From NCBI GenBank assembly GCA_020631735.1, contig CM036160.1, positions 110,357,860 through 110,421,859 on the forward strand: DNA of 64,000 nucleotides, given 5' to 3'. This document shows, piece after piece, positions 20,482 through 32,200 of this stretch (the stretch's first letter is position 1; each line of letters starts with the position of its first letter). This DNA comes from Saccharum officinarum. Lineage: Eukaryota > Streptophyta > Magnoliopsida > Poales > Poaceae. The position numbers and the translations under genes were made by a program. Below the pieces are notes generated by a model. That model did no database searches. It was not told where the DNA came from and was given only the letters and a program-made list of their open reading frames with translations.

Positions 20482-23400
20482 AAAAAATTTTGCGAGCAAA
20501 GAGAGAAACTTTATTAGCTAGCCATCAGCAAATTACAATCGGCATGAAGGAAGGGCAAAGCGCACGCAGGCACTTGTCCTGGCCAAGCCGCATAATGTTT
20601 ACAACGTCTAGCTAAAGAAGCTAAGGCATTTGCTACTTGATTGCACTCTCTTTTTACTTGGGAACACTTCCACTCATTCATCAACTGAGTCAAACTTCTC
20701 GCCTCTCCTACAATTTGGCCGATCTCTGACCTGTCTGCCAGTTGATTTTTCAATGAAGATATAACTCTTGCACAGTCCGATTCAACTATTACCTGTGACA
20801 GGCCCCAATGATTTGCCCAATGAAGACCTTCAACGCAGGCAATGGCTTCGGCCTCAACTGCACTTCCACATTTTTCTAAGTATTTCCAGGCAGTAAAAAT
20901 TACCGTCCTACTCCTATCCCTCGCAACTATGCCCACACCGGCTTCACCAGTTAGCTCAAGGTAGGAGCCATCCACATTTAGCTTGACCCATCCATCCAGT
21001 GGAGGCTCCCAGTGTTGTGCTTGTCGGGCGGGCTGGTGACCATTGGTGGCACCTCTTCTGTCCTTCTGAATTTCCTGCTTTCCTTTTTTATCATTCGGTA
21101 GAGGTTGCCCTGCTGCCTCAAGGCTGTCCGTGTAGCTTAGCAAAAATCCGACAGAGGTCGACATAGGAATAGGCCCCGTCTCATGAGTAATGCTATTATG
21201 TACATGCCAGCACCGCCAAAGAAGCAAAAGAATTCGTCTACGTACTTCCATTGAGTACCTGTCTAGCAGCAGTAACAGCCAACCCTTACCAATATATCTG
21301 AACTGTTCATCATCCGGCAAGTGCCAATGTTCAGTCATGGCAAGCCGAAGGGCCCTAGCTTGCGGGCATATGACCACAACGTGGTGACTTGTCTCGACGT
21401 TGTTGCCACACAGATCACAGATAGGCGTTGCCTCCAGTCTTCTCTTGAATTTGTTGCCCTTCGTTGGTAAGATGTCACGGCTTAGTTTCCAAGCAAAAAT
21501 TCTGACTTTTAGTGGCACTTCACAATTCCAAATATTGTTCCACAGTTTCCTATCGCCCATAGGACTGGAGCTAGAAGCCATACTGCTTTCCCTTGTCTTC
21601 TCCATAATTGCTAGATTATAGGCACTTCGCACCGAAAACATTCCGTTCTTTTCCGGCTGCCACACAACAAAATCATCCGTTCTCCTTGAGGCGAGTCTGA
21701 TTCTTGAGATGGCGTCGACATCTGCAGGACAAAAATAGCTGAGCAGCCTACTCTGATCCTAGTCCGAGCCATCAGAGTATAGCAGCTCAGCAACCTAGTG
21801 AAATCGGCATCTTCCTCTCCTAGAGGCAACTCTGTGTGAGAATTCCCTAGGGATCCAGGGGTCTCTCCAGATACGAATTTGTCTTCCATCTCCTACCCTC
21901 CAGATGACGCCTTTCTTCAGAAGACTTAGTCCATGCATTATTGCCTGCCAAGTTGAAGATGGATTGGAGCAAAAAGCAGTGTCAAGCAAGTGACCACGGG
22001 GGAAATATCTCGCTTTTAAAAGCTTGGCACAAAGGCTGTCGGGGAAAATTAGTAGGCGCCATGCTTGCCGGGCAAGCAGGGCTTGGTTAAACAACCACAG
22101 GTCCTTAAAACCGAACCCCCCAGTATTTCTTGAGCACCATCTGGTCCCAAGCTAGCCAAGCCATTTTTCTCTTGCCTTTATCTGTACCCCACCAAAATTC
22201 ACGAATTAAGCTCGTTAGTTCATCGCAAAGTGTTAGCGGGATCTGAAAAACACTCATTAAATATGTTGGTAGTGCTTGCGCCACCGCCTTAATCAACACC
22301 TCCTTCGCACCCGATGACATTAACTTCTCAGAATAATCCATCAGATGTTTTCCCATCCTTTCTTTAATGGTTTGGAATTTATCCCTTTTCATTCGTCCTC
22401 TTGCTGTAGGCAAACCCAAGTACTTTGCATCAAAATCAGTGGCCTGTACCCCAAGGATAGACTTCACCGCCTCTTGATCCTCCGCGTTGCCTTTTGGATT
22501 GAACATAATGGAGCACTTGGCTGCATTTAATAATTGACCCGTGCATCTCTCATAGCTTGCTAAAATGTCCTTCACCAACTCGGCTTGATCAGCTGCAGCC
22601 CGGAAGAACAACAAAGTATCATCCGCGAATAGCAAATGAGGTATGCCCGGCGCCCCTCTACAAATCTTCAGTTCCTTCAGCGAATCATCTCTAATTTTCC
22701 TGTTGATCAGCTGAGATAGGCCATCAGCGACAAACAAGAATAAGTACGGGGAAAGCGGATCGCCTTGGCGTAGACCACGTGACGGGGCGAAGGATGCCGA
22801 CTGCACCCCGTTGAAGCGGATCGAGTAGCGTACAGAGGTCACACATCTCATGACACGCTACACCCATTCGCTCTGAAAGCCTAGCTTCAGTAGAACTTTG
22901 TTCAAAAAACCCCAATCGACATCGACACGGTCATACGCCTTAGATAAATCCAACTTATACGCACAAAATGAACTCATGCCATCTGAATTAGAACTGATAG
23001 CATGAAGACACTCAAAGGCTATTAAAGCATTATCTGTGATCATCCTACTGGGAATAAAAGCGCTCTGGCTAGGAGAGATTATATCCTGCAGCAGGGGTCT
23101 TAAGCGGTTTACCAAACACTTAGAAACTACCTTATAAATGACGTTGCATAAGCTGATAGGTCTGAACTCTTGGAGTTTGCTGGGGTGCGAGACCTTTGGA
23201 ATGAGAACTATGCAGATGTCGTTCACTCCTTCCGGCATGATACCTGTCTTAAAAAATTCCAAGACGTCTGAAATCACCTCTTCCTGTAGAAGTCCCCAGT
23301 TTCTCTGAAAAAAGCGAGCGGGGAAGCCATCAGGCCCTGGAGCTTTCAGGGCCCGATCTGGAACAAGGCGTTACTTATCTCCTCCTCTGAAAATTCCTTA

Positions 23401-24422
23401 CATAAAGATAGATTCATATCCTCTGAAACCTTTGGTTCAAATAAATCAACAATTTCATCCGGCACCACAGAGTTATCAGCTGTAAATAAATTTGAGAAAT
23501 AATCGACCGCCATACCTGCCATCTCTTCATTATTACAGCACCAACTGCCATCATCTCTCTGTAGCTTTCGAACCCAATTTTTCTTCGCCCGCCATCTTGC
23601 TTTCCTATGAAAGTATCTCGTGTTTTGATCACCTTCTTTTAGCCATGAGATACGAGATCTTTGAAGCCACGTCATCTCCTCTCTGTAAAGATGTTCATCA
23701 AGCTGGGCCTTATTTTCTAAAACTTGGGCTCTCTTCTGAATCGGATCTTCTCTTTCTAGCTGTTCCATTTCTTCTCTCAATTCTTCTATCTTTTTTGTTA
23801 CCTGCCCAAAGTTATTCTTACTCCAGATTTTTAGTTCCTCTGTTAGTCTCTGCAGGCTTGCTGCCACGCTCCCAAGATCATCACCGGCCCTTCTGCTATT
23901 CCACGATCTTTCAACAACAGCATTCAGGCCCTCCTCACGCTCCCACATTATTTCATAGTGGAAGGTCATGTTCCCTCTAGCATGGCTGCCACCATCCTGC
24001 AAGCGCAGCAGCAGCAATTTGTGATCAGAGCGCACTGTACCTATGTGTCTCACACAGGCATCTGGGAACACATCCGACCACTCAGTGTTAGCAACCGCTC
24101 GGTCCAGCCGCACGCGAACATTCGCTGCTCCATCCCTATTATTATTATAAGTCCACGGGAGACCTGCAAAACCCAGATCATGTAAGTCACAATGGCTTAA
24201 CACTTCTCTAAAATCCATCATTTGTCGCTCCGATCTCGGTGTTTCCGAGAAGTGCTCATGTTGCCACATGGCTTCATTAAAGTCACACATAACCAACCAC
24301 GGACCATCCCACTCCCCACATAAGTTACGAATCAAATCCCATATCCGATGTCGGTTTTCCACGCGAGGTTCTCCATACACAAAGGAGCCCCTCCAAGGGG
24401 CTTGATCTGGCGTTTCTTTTAT
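20482..24422 (-). mobile_element. 5'-truncated, degenerate L1-type LINE (ORF2)
   Basis: Read on minus: endonuclease (WLVMCDFNEAMW, GFAGLPWTYNNNR, VRSDHKLLLL), reverse transcriptase (PISLCNVIYKVVSKCLVNRL, SAFIPSRMITDNALIAFE, LFADDTLLFF), zf-RVT (WNNIWNCEVPLKVRIFAWKL) and a C-terminal RNase H (LNVDGSYLE, VESDCARVISSLKNQ). Lesions include a frameshift at 23346 (QIGP then APGPDG), an in-frame TAG at 22858-22860, a frameshift at the G run near 22105, and more near 21800-21890, so it is inactive. The 13-base TAATTTATAAGAA stands at 20469-20481 and 24423-24435, bounding the insertion. The 3' end on minus is GCTCGCAAAA, as in other grass LINEs. The 5' end is truncated within the endonuclease. Confidence 0.88.
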
Positions 24423-24435
24423 TAATTTATAAGAA

Positions 24436-26220
24436 TATATGTTTCTTTGGTGAAAAATATCTTCGGGTAGCCTATTAATTGGACCTCCAAATATAGAAAA
24501 TTCCTCTTTTCTAAATTTTTCATGATGAATATAAAAAAGCTGTTGAAGGGTATACAGAAAACGGTTTCTACTCAAATGACTCTCCAAATGATGATTTAGA
24601 GAGTAAATTCTACAAAGACTCTTGGAGATGCTTCAAAAATGGTTTCTGATATTATTTGGCGGCTGGACAACTTTAGTGTAAGGTTAACCGAGACCACTTC
24701 CTCGCAACGGCTTGTGGCAGCGTTTTAGTCCGAGTTGGGTGAGGGCACAGGTGTATAGGATTCAGCGTTTCATAAAATGGCTCGTGTCCATATAACTGAT
24801 AGCGCACTCATGCAACAGAGATGGTCCTCGGGATATACATGTACTCTCTCCGTCTCAAAAGATTGTCACTAAAGGATTCGTGTTGGCCAAAGTTTCATAA
24901 ATTTGATTAGGTTTATAGAAAATTAGTAACATTTGTATCTCTAAATAAGTTTATTATAAAAAATATATTTAATGATTTATCAATGATACTAATTATGCAT
25001 CTTAAATACTAATATTATTTATATATATTTAAAGTTGAAAATATCTATTTTAGCTCGAAAAATTATGAAACTAGTTCTAGATTTTTTTCTAAGATTAAGG
25101 TTTTAGGATTTTTAATTGCATTGTTTTCTCATGTAAAAATATATTTGGATAATTTTTTAAATTTTTCATAAACTTTTAAATATTTTTTATATAAAATATT
25201 TCTAGTCCGATTTATCCCTTGAACTTTCAGCTTAGTCTGATTTATCTTCTCTAACATGACGTCACGTCAGTAAAATCACCATCAAAACCACTCAAGGTAT
25301 AAAAGTGAACGGTCTTTAAAAGTTAAAGAGGTTAAAAAACTGGTTTTGTACATCAGGGAGGAAAATCAAACGACCATAATAGTTATAGTTAAGAAGGTAA
25401 ATTGGACTTTTTTTTTAACCGCCTCATATTTCATTTTCGGCACTGGTTTTTAAAATATCCGTGTGATCATGGCGTACAGATATAAGCAGCCCATCACTGT
25501 ACCATCCTTTCTCCATCAATCGTATTCGCGGTGGGTATTTTCGCCATATCAATTACAGGATTTTCGATGGCGACGAAGGAACAGGCACGAGGAAAACAAA
25601 AGGATGCGCGAATGATGAGGCGTCGGCGGGGATGGAGCCAAAACTTATGGCACGATCGCAACGATATAGAAAAGCTAATCTGAGGCCCCCGTCCCGCCTC
25701 CCCCCGTGCCGTGACCGTCCAAGCTCAGGTGGATTGGACGCGGGACGCCAGCTTCCGTCACCCCGCATGGCGATCCCTTGTCCACGCGAGCACGCCGCGG
25801 CTACGACCACGAGCTACCTCGCGGGGATACCGTATCGGCGGGTCGTCATGGTTCGCGGCCGTGGGCTGCACCGTCGACAACGACTCAGAGTTTTTCGTAA
25901 GAAAGAGAGAATCACGTGGACGAATCGGATGGCACGGGTGTAGAGAAACGATTGTTGGCGACTGTCGAGCGAGCTTTCAGGACGGTTTTGCTAACCTGCA
26001 GACAGTTGCAGATGGACCCCATCAATCACCCGCGTCCGGCGTCCCTATCGGACGCGCGCTGCTGTTCCTCCAGCAAACAATCAGGCGTGCAGTGCAGGGG
26101 CGGAGCACGGTACATTTTTTTTGCACGAAAAGAAAAGGCTCTGGACGGTGAACACGGTAGCGGCCCCGACCCCCGATGCAGAAGCCAGAAACTAGGTGGT
26201 CCACAAACTGGTCTCTACAA
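24436..26220. other. Intergenic sequence with MITE pieces
   Basis: 24436-24590 is the far side of the LINE target; the minus frame through it (SIFGGPINRLPEDIFHQ) is open but unrecognised. 24849-25015 has a Stowaway-like left end (TACTCTCTCCGTCTCAAAA) without a matching right end. 25030-25430 is the inverted partner of the repeat at 10165-10650. 25560-26215 is GC-richer with overlapping open frames on both strands and no recognisable protein. Confidence 0.4.
25030..25430 (-). repeat. AT-rich dispersed repeat, copy B
   Basis: In reverse complement this follows copy A at 10165-10650: the AT-rich part with TTTTTACATGA(G/A)AAAA and CTTAATCTTAGAAAAA, and the part with CCACTCAAGG and the TGACGTCACG-like block. 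It is a non-coding dispersed repeat. Confidence 0.5.
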
Positions 26221-26221
26221 A

Positions 26222-26437
26222 GGGTGTGTTTAGATGGTAAAAAAGTGTAAAAAAAAGTACTGTAGCACGTTTTGGTTTTATTTGGCAAATAGTGTCCAAC
26301 TGTTGACTAATTAGGTTCAAAACGTTCGTCTCGTCAAGTACAACCAAACTGTACAATTAGTTTTTGATTTCATCTACATTTAGTACTTCATGCATGTATT
26401 ACAAGTTTGATGTGACGGGAAATCTTTTTTTCGTATA
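26222..26437 (+). mobile_element. MITE A (PIF/Tourist-like), right end missing
   Basis: Starts GGGTGTGTTTAGATGG and contains the family blocks ACTGTAGCA, GACTAATTAGGTTCAAAACG, TTCGTCTCG, TTTAGTACTTCATGCATG and GATGTGACGGGAAATCTTT. It stops where MITE B begins, so B has inserted into it or replaced its right terminus. Confidence 0.7.
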
Positions 26438-26681
26438 GGCTGTGTTTAGATCCATCGAAAAGTGCACTATGCAAAATAAGATTCCCCGTCACATCAAACT
26501 TGCGATACATATATGGAGTACTAAATGTGGATAAAATCAAAAACTAATTGCACAGTTTGGTTGTACTTTGCGAAACGAACGTTTTGAGCCTAATTAGTCA
26601 ATATTTAGACAATTTTTACCAAATACAAACAAAATGCTACAGTGTATTTTGGCACTCCAAAATTCGGATCTAAACACAGCC
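26438..26681 (-). mobile_element. MITE B (PIF/Tourist-like), complete
   Basis: Exact 16-base terminal inverted repeats GGCTGTGTTTAGATCC (26438-26453) and its complement (26666-26681), flanked by ATA on both sides, which suits a 3-base PIF/Harbinger target duplication. Internal blocks are those of MITE A in the opposite orientation. Together A and B make a large inverted repeat. Confidence 0.8.
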
Positions 26682-28229
26682 ATAGTGTTTTTTTCGTGAA
26701 ACTAAACAGGGCCAAAGCATGATTGCTGCTCCCGAAGAAAGATGCAGGGGCCAGAAGCCCAGAATAGAAGAACCGTCCAGTCCAACGGCAGCAGAACCGC
26801 GGAAGGGCCCAGACAGTCCGCGGCCCCAGAAAGAGAAAGCGGGCCAGGTGCGCCGTACTCTGCCCTGGCATGCACACCGAAACGGCAGGCTACCAACTAG
26901 CCGTTGCAGCTGCATTGCATGCCTAGGCCGGACTCGGGGACGCCGCGTGACGGTCCGTCGGTCCCCCGACTACCCGCCACGGATGCCACGCGCCCACGCG
27001 GTGGCGCCTGGATCCAGCCCGTTGAGGAAGAGCGCTCCAACGGCCACACGTGGTGGGCGGCGAGTCGGCCGGCCGCCGCGGTGGGGTCAGTGTGGAACTG
27101 GCCGTTGGGGCGGCGGAGATTTCGGACTTTTGGTGCGTGAACAAGGGACGAGAGACACCGAGTCGTTCCGCGAGTCCGCTCACCGCCCGCGGAAAAGTGC
27201 CGGGCGCGACCGTCGGCAGCTGCTCGCGTGAGCAACCGGCGTGTTATGTGATCGAGCACGTCTCTAAACACTACTAGTATAGTAGTATATTAAAGTTTGG
27301 TGTCTCTCAAAAAAAGTATTAATGTTGGTGGAAAGACAAGGCGTGATGGGACAAGAATATACTAGTATTATCAGTAGCGAGTGATTACGTAGGCTAAGAT
27401 CGACCAGATGGCGATGACCACGTTGCATTTCTTAGGCTATCCGCACTCTATATTCATCCTCCATACATCCTAGTTAGCAAGATTCTCTCCTCTATACTTA
27501 ATTCTCCCGTACCCATCCATCCTCTATATCATCCTCTATCCATTCTATCAACTGTGGGATCCACTTGTCACTTTATCTAAATATATCCATGTGTGATCTA
27601 GTTTTGAAGGATTTATTGAGACGAATTTAATGATGCAATCGAAATTTAATTTAGATTTTTGGTTTGTGAGTTATAGCATTTTTTTCCTTTGTTTAGCTAG
27701 TGGGGTTCGTCACTGCCCACTATAAAGTAAGCACTGTACTACTCTAAATATAGAGTGAGAGAAAGGATAAAGTATCGTTTTAGAGTACCCAGTGCAGCAG
27801 TTTTTACTCTATATTCATATTCTAAAGTTTTAGAATATCCCTTTAGAGTACCCACTACGGGTAGTCTTAGCCATGATGGCCGTGCTTGTTAGGCTATGGA
27901 TGGCGATGTCTAGGGCTAACTTTACTTCCTATTCTTATCCATGTCCTTGTCTCCCAGTTTTTCTATTGATTGAGAGGTCATGATCTATTTTTTTTTTCTT
28001 TTGATAAGTGCAGAATGAAAAATGTTGTAAACCAAAGTCCGTCGTGCATTATAGTTTAGTCGCAATGATAAATTTCTTTTGCTAATCAGTAACATGTCAT
28101 ATCCTCTGAAACTTAGATTGGTATCAACAACTGATAATGTTATACTAAAACATGTTTTTTTTTTATAAATTGATGACTTTACAAACAACACTAGGGCTCG
28201 CCGAGCCATAGCAAGGACGACGCCAGAAC
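26682..28229. other. Intergenic: GC-rich block and a MITE-like element
   Basis: 26700-27270 is GC-rich with competing open frames on both strands (170 codons on plus, 124 on minus) and no recognisable motif; I do not call a gene. 27432-27872 begins GGCTATCCGCACTCTATATT and ends CACTACGGGTAGTCTTAGCC, suggesting a MITE with imperfect inverted ends. Confidence 0.4.
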
Positions 28230-28565
28230 AGTGGCGGACGCCGCAAATACAGCAGGTAACCAAATGACCACCACAAGCTAGGCACAAAAACTGTGGCATG
28301 ATTTGGCAAGTTACGGTAACAAACCATTTAGTTGGCAAAATTTTTGGCAACATGCAAACTGTAGCACTTTCGTTGTTATTTAGTAATTAGTGTCTAATCA
28401 TAGTCTAATTAGGCTTAAAAGATTCGTCTCGTCCATTTCATCTAAACTGTGTAATTAGTTTTATTTTTTATTTATATTTAATGCTTCATACATGCGTCTA
28501 AAGATTCGATGTGACGGGGAATCTACTGTTCTTTTGCAAAAATTTTTGGAACCAAACGAGGCCCA
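28230..28565. mobile_element. MITE remnant related to MITE A/B
   Basis: Holds the family blocks CTGTAGCACTTTCG, GTCTAATTAGGCTTAAAAGA, TTCGTCTCG and GATGTGACGGGGAATCTACT and ends GGAACCAAACGAGGCCC. The left end is not clear, so the boundaries are approximate. Confidence 0.55.
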
Positions 28566-29248
28566 ACACGCTCATAAATTGTTCTGTTGTTTTATTGCCC
28601 AAACACCATAACTTAATCGCATGTTTCCTCAGACAATCCCTGTCATCCTCTAGCTATGCTAAACAAATACCAAGCATCCTGCAAACGTTTGGGGGTAGGC
28701 AATGTGGATGGTGACGCGGTGTAAACAAACGAAAGAAAACCGTGAGAGCCAAAGAAAGATACCAACCCCAAGCTCCATCCTAACAGACAGCACTGTACCA
28801 ACCCAATCTCACTGGATCGCCCAACGATTAACGACGGGCGAATCAATCAGCCACAGGTCGTCCTCGTCCACGCGACGCCGCCACGGACACGGCGCCTCCC
28901 TCCTCACGCCTATTCTCACCGCCCACGCAGCCGGCCACGCCCCAGCTCATCATTTCCCTCGGGCGCGGGCGGGCGGGCCAAATAATCACCTCGCCCTTCG
29001 GCTTCCTTCCTTCACCCGGACGCAGCACCGGCCAACCAAATAAAAACACGCCGCGCCGCCCCGACGCGGCGCGCTCCGTCTTCCTCCTCCCCGTTCCCTG
29101 CCTTCCAAATCAAAACCAGCCAGACCGCCGCCGCCGCCGCCTCGTCCTCTCCCTCGCCCCTCCTCCCGGCATCGCTCTCGGCCTCATCACCACGTCGGAA
29201 CCCTAGCGGATCGTCATTCGTTCGCGCGCGCCCCGCCCCGCCCCCGCC
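28566..29248 (+). promoter_or_regulatory. Promoter and 5' UTR region of the VWA gene
   Basis: CG-rich from 28850 on. AAATAAAAAC at 29037-29046 is a possible TATA-like element about 200 bases before the start codon. Between it and the ATG lies a pyrimidine-rich leader with CCGCCGCCGCCGCC and CTCTCCCTCGCCCC, typical of grass 5' UTRs. The start codon is at 29249 in the context GCCATGG. Confidence 0.45.
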
Positions 29249-32200
29249 ATGGAGGAGTTCGCGCGCGCGGTGGAGGACGGGCTCAAGCTCTCGAAGCGGC
29301 TCGTGCTCCCGGGAGGGGTGCCCCCGCCGCGCCCACCGGCGGGGATGGACCGCACCGTGTCGGCCGCCGCGGCGTCGGGCCCCGACCCACGGCTGCTCCC
29401 CACGGCGCCGATGGCCTACGCGGTGGTCACCGACCCGGCCGCCGTCGACACCCCCGACGTGCCTAGCTACCAGCCCTACGTCTACGGCCACCTCGACCCG
29501 CCCGCGCTCATCCCGCTGCAGATGAAGGAGGTCGACCTGGCCGTCGACTGCGCGCTCGACGCCGCGCACGTCACCCTGCGCGCGCGCTGGTGGCTGCACT
29601 GCATCACGCGAAGCCGCGAGTGCGACGTGCGCCTCGTCGTGCCCTTGGCCGAGCAGGTGAGCACGATCGGGTTTCTGCGCTCTGTTATCGCGGCTTGGCG
29701 TTTCGCTCGCATTCTCTGTTTTTCGCCCCTGATTCTGTTGTGTTGATTTGTCTCGTAAGATTCAGTTTGGTGGGGGCTCAAATGACTGCGGTTGTAGTAT
29801 AACCAAACCGTTTGACCAAAGTGATTGGGTCAGGGAGGCCCATGTATTAATTTGATGTTCGGTGCATGGACTTTTGCCTTCCATTGCGTTTTTATCTGTG
29901 CATATGACCTGTAAGCTAATGCTATTCATTCACAACATGACTCATTTGATGCGTTTGTATGTAGTTGCCGCCGGTGATGTTGGGTTGGTTTGTTGCGTTT
30001 GCCACTGTTTTTTCATGTGTTTAGATCGATCTTCTTGTTGCATTGGTATTGTCTGCGACCAATGATTTGCTATGTAAACTACAGGTATCACTAAGGCTGG
30101 GTTCATGGATTCTTAGATAAGCAACATGGGTGTATTCACGCTTTGGATATAACAGAATAGTAATTTGCAGTTTAGTTGCTTAAGCAGTTAAAAGTAATTC
30201 CTTGCTTTGTCCATGGGAAATCAAACACTAGAAGGGAAATCTTGGTTCTGCCGAGAGGTAACCTGATTTTCATGACAGTGAACCTGTTATGCAATGGGCA
30301 ATCTTGCTCATTGTGCACTGGGGATCATCTTGTGTTCCCATTTGGATGCACATCACATTGGATTGCTTGGGCTTTGATTCAGCATCTGGCAGTGACAGAT
30401 ATGTGATTTTCCAACATCCAGTGGAATATATGCTTTGCAAAATGGAAATTAATTTTGATATTCAAGTTCTTATCCTTTTTTAATGACTGTTGCATGTCAT
30501 TAGGTCCGTGCAAGGTCGGCATCTTGCCTGCTTTCAGGGTTGACAAGGACTTGGATAAGATAAATACAAAATATTTCAAGCACTTGCTTGAACATTAGGT
30601 CCTGGTGAAACAGATATTTTTTATTGATTGATGTTCTGATTGCCATGGATATTTTTTTATCGATTGATATTCTGATTGCTCAATTTAATAACATGATAGG
30701 TACAAGTAACAAATAATTTCCCTCTTTCATCATTTGTTTATATGCATTGATTTCATCCATTATTGATAGACATCGCCATAAAATCAAGCCAAGCATTGAC
30801 TATCTTGCATACTTACGTTGTTAAGAAACATCAGTTTCCATTTGGATTGGTCTCAACCTAAGAACGGTTTGGCTAATAGGGTTCAATTCTAGGCGCTGAG
30901 GTTACTATCGGAAGAAGATCATATAATACCCAAGTAATCGAAGTAGAAGACACATTGGAGAATCATGCAAAAATTGAGAATGGTGGCCTTCTGAAGCCAC
31001 ATCTGTTTTTCTTGACAATACCTCAGGTATGTGCTTTGGTCTCTCCAGTGCCTTGTTTTTGATGATCGGAAGTGCTATCATGCTTTGCTGATTCGCTGCT
31101 TCTCTCATTCATCAAGGTTGAGGGAGGAGCAGATATTTGTGCTACATTTCGATGGTCTCAGAAGTTACTATATGACAGTGGGCGTTTCTCTGTTGAAATA
31201 CCTTTCCGTTTTCCATACTTTGTCAACCCATTACCAAAAGTGTTCATGAAGAAGGAAAAAATTCAGTTGACTGTGAACAGTGGTTTCAGTAAGGAGGTTT
31301 TGCTGCAAGGAACAAGCCACCCGTTGAAGGTGATCTAATTTTATTAACTGTCCTGATGTGCATTTGGAGCATTAGGAACTCTGCATAGGTTTGATCTTCT
31401 GGATTTTTATTTTCATTTCAGGAAAAGAGTAGGCAAGGAGATAAATTGTTTTTCCATCATGAAGCCATTGTTGAGAATTGGTCGTGCAAAGATTTCAATT
31501 TTTCATACAGTGTGAGTTTTTCTGCAATGATGCTCCCTAAAGGCCGATGCCGAACTATCTTGCGAATCTAGCTCATCATGATATTCAGCAGATAAAGTTT
31601 ATAATCTTGCTGAATATTCTGTCCTTTGCCTAATTTAAATTTTATGTTGATATATGTAGGTTTACTCAGGCGATTTGTGTGGTGGTATGCTTGTGCAACC
31701 CGCAACATTACGTGACTATGATGAAAGAGATATGTTCTGCATTTTTCTTCTACCTGGAAGTGGCAACAGAAAGGTTAGTCGCTGCTACTTGCAACATTAT
31801 CTTGATTGATATCCCTGCACTTGGAATGTTACCTATTTCAAGGTCATGGATGTCAAGCTGTATCAGCTCCTTTTAAGCTGCATGGAATTTTACCATATGG
31901 GATTCTTCTAAATTGTCATTCGCCTCTATTCTCCTTTTTTAGTACCTTTATAGCCTTTCAGTACCTGTTTTGCTTCATCGGCTCAGAAGAAGTTCATCAT
32001 CATGTTGCGCCCTTTGTATTTCAAGAGATATGCCTTCGTGGTCCTTTATCTCATCCGAGCTATTTCAATAGGTATTCAGAAAAGCAGTCGTGTTTATTGT
32101 TGACACAAGTGGAAGCATGCAAGGAAGGCCTCTTGAGAATGTCAAGCGTGCAGTTTCTACTGCTCTTTCAGAGCTTGTGGAAGGGGATTACTTCAACATT

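Noticed and set aside
26719..27277. GC-rich frames on both strands as a gene
   Set aside because: Competing frames of similar length on both strands, no recognisable motif and no splice structure.
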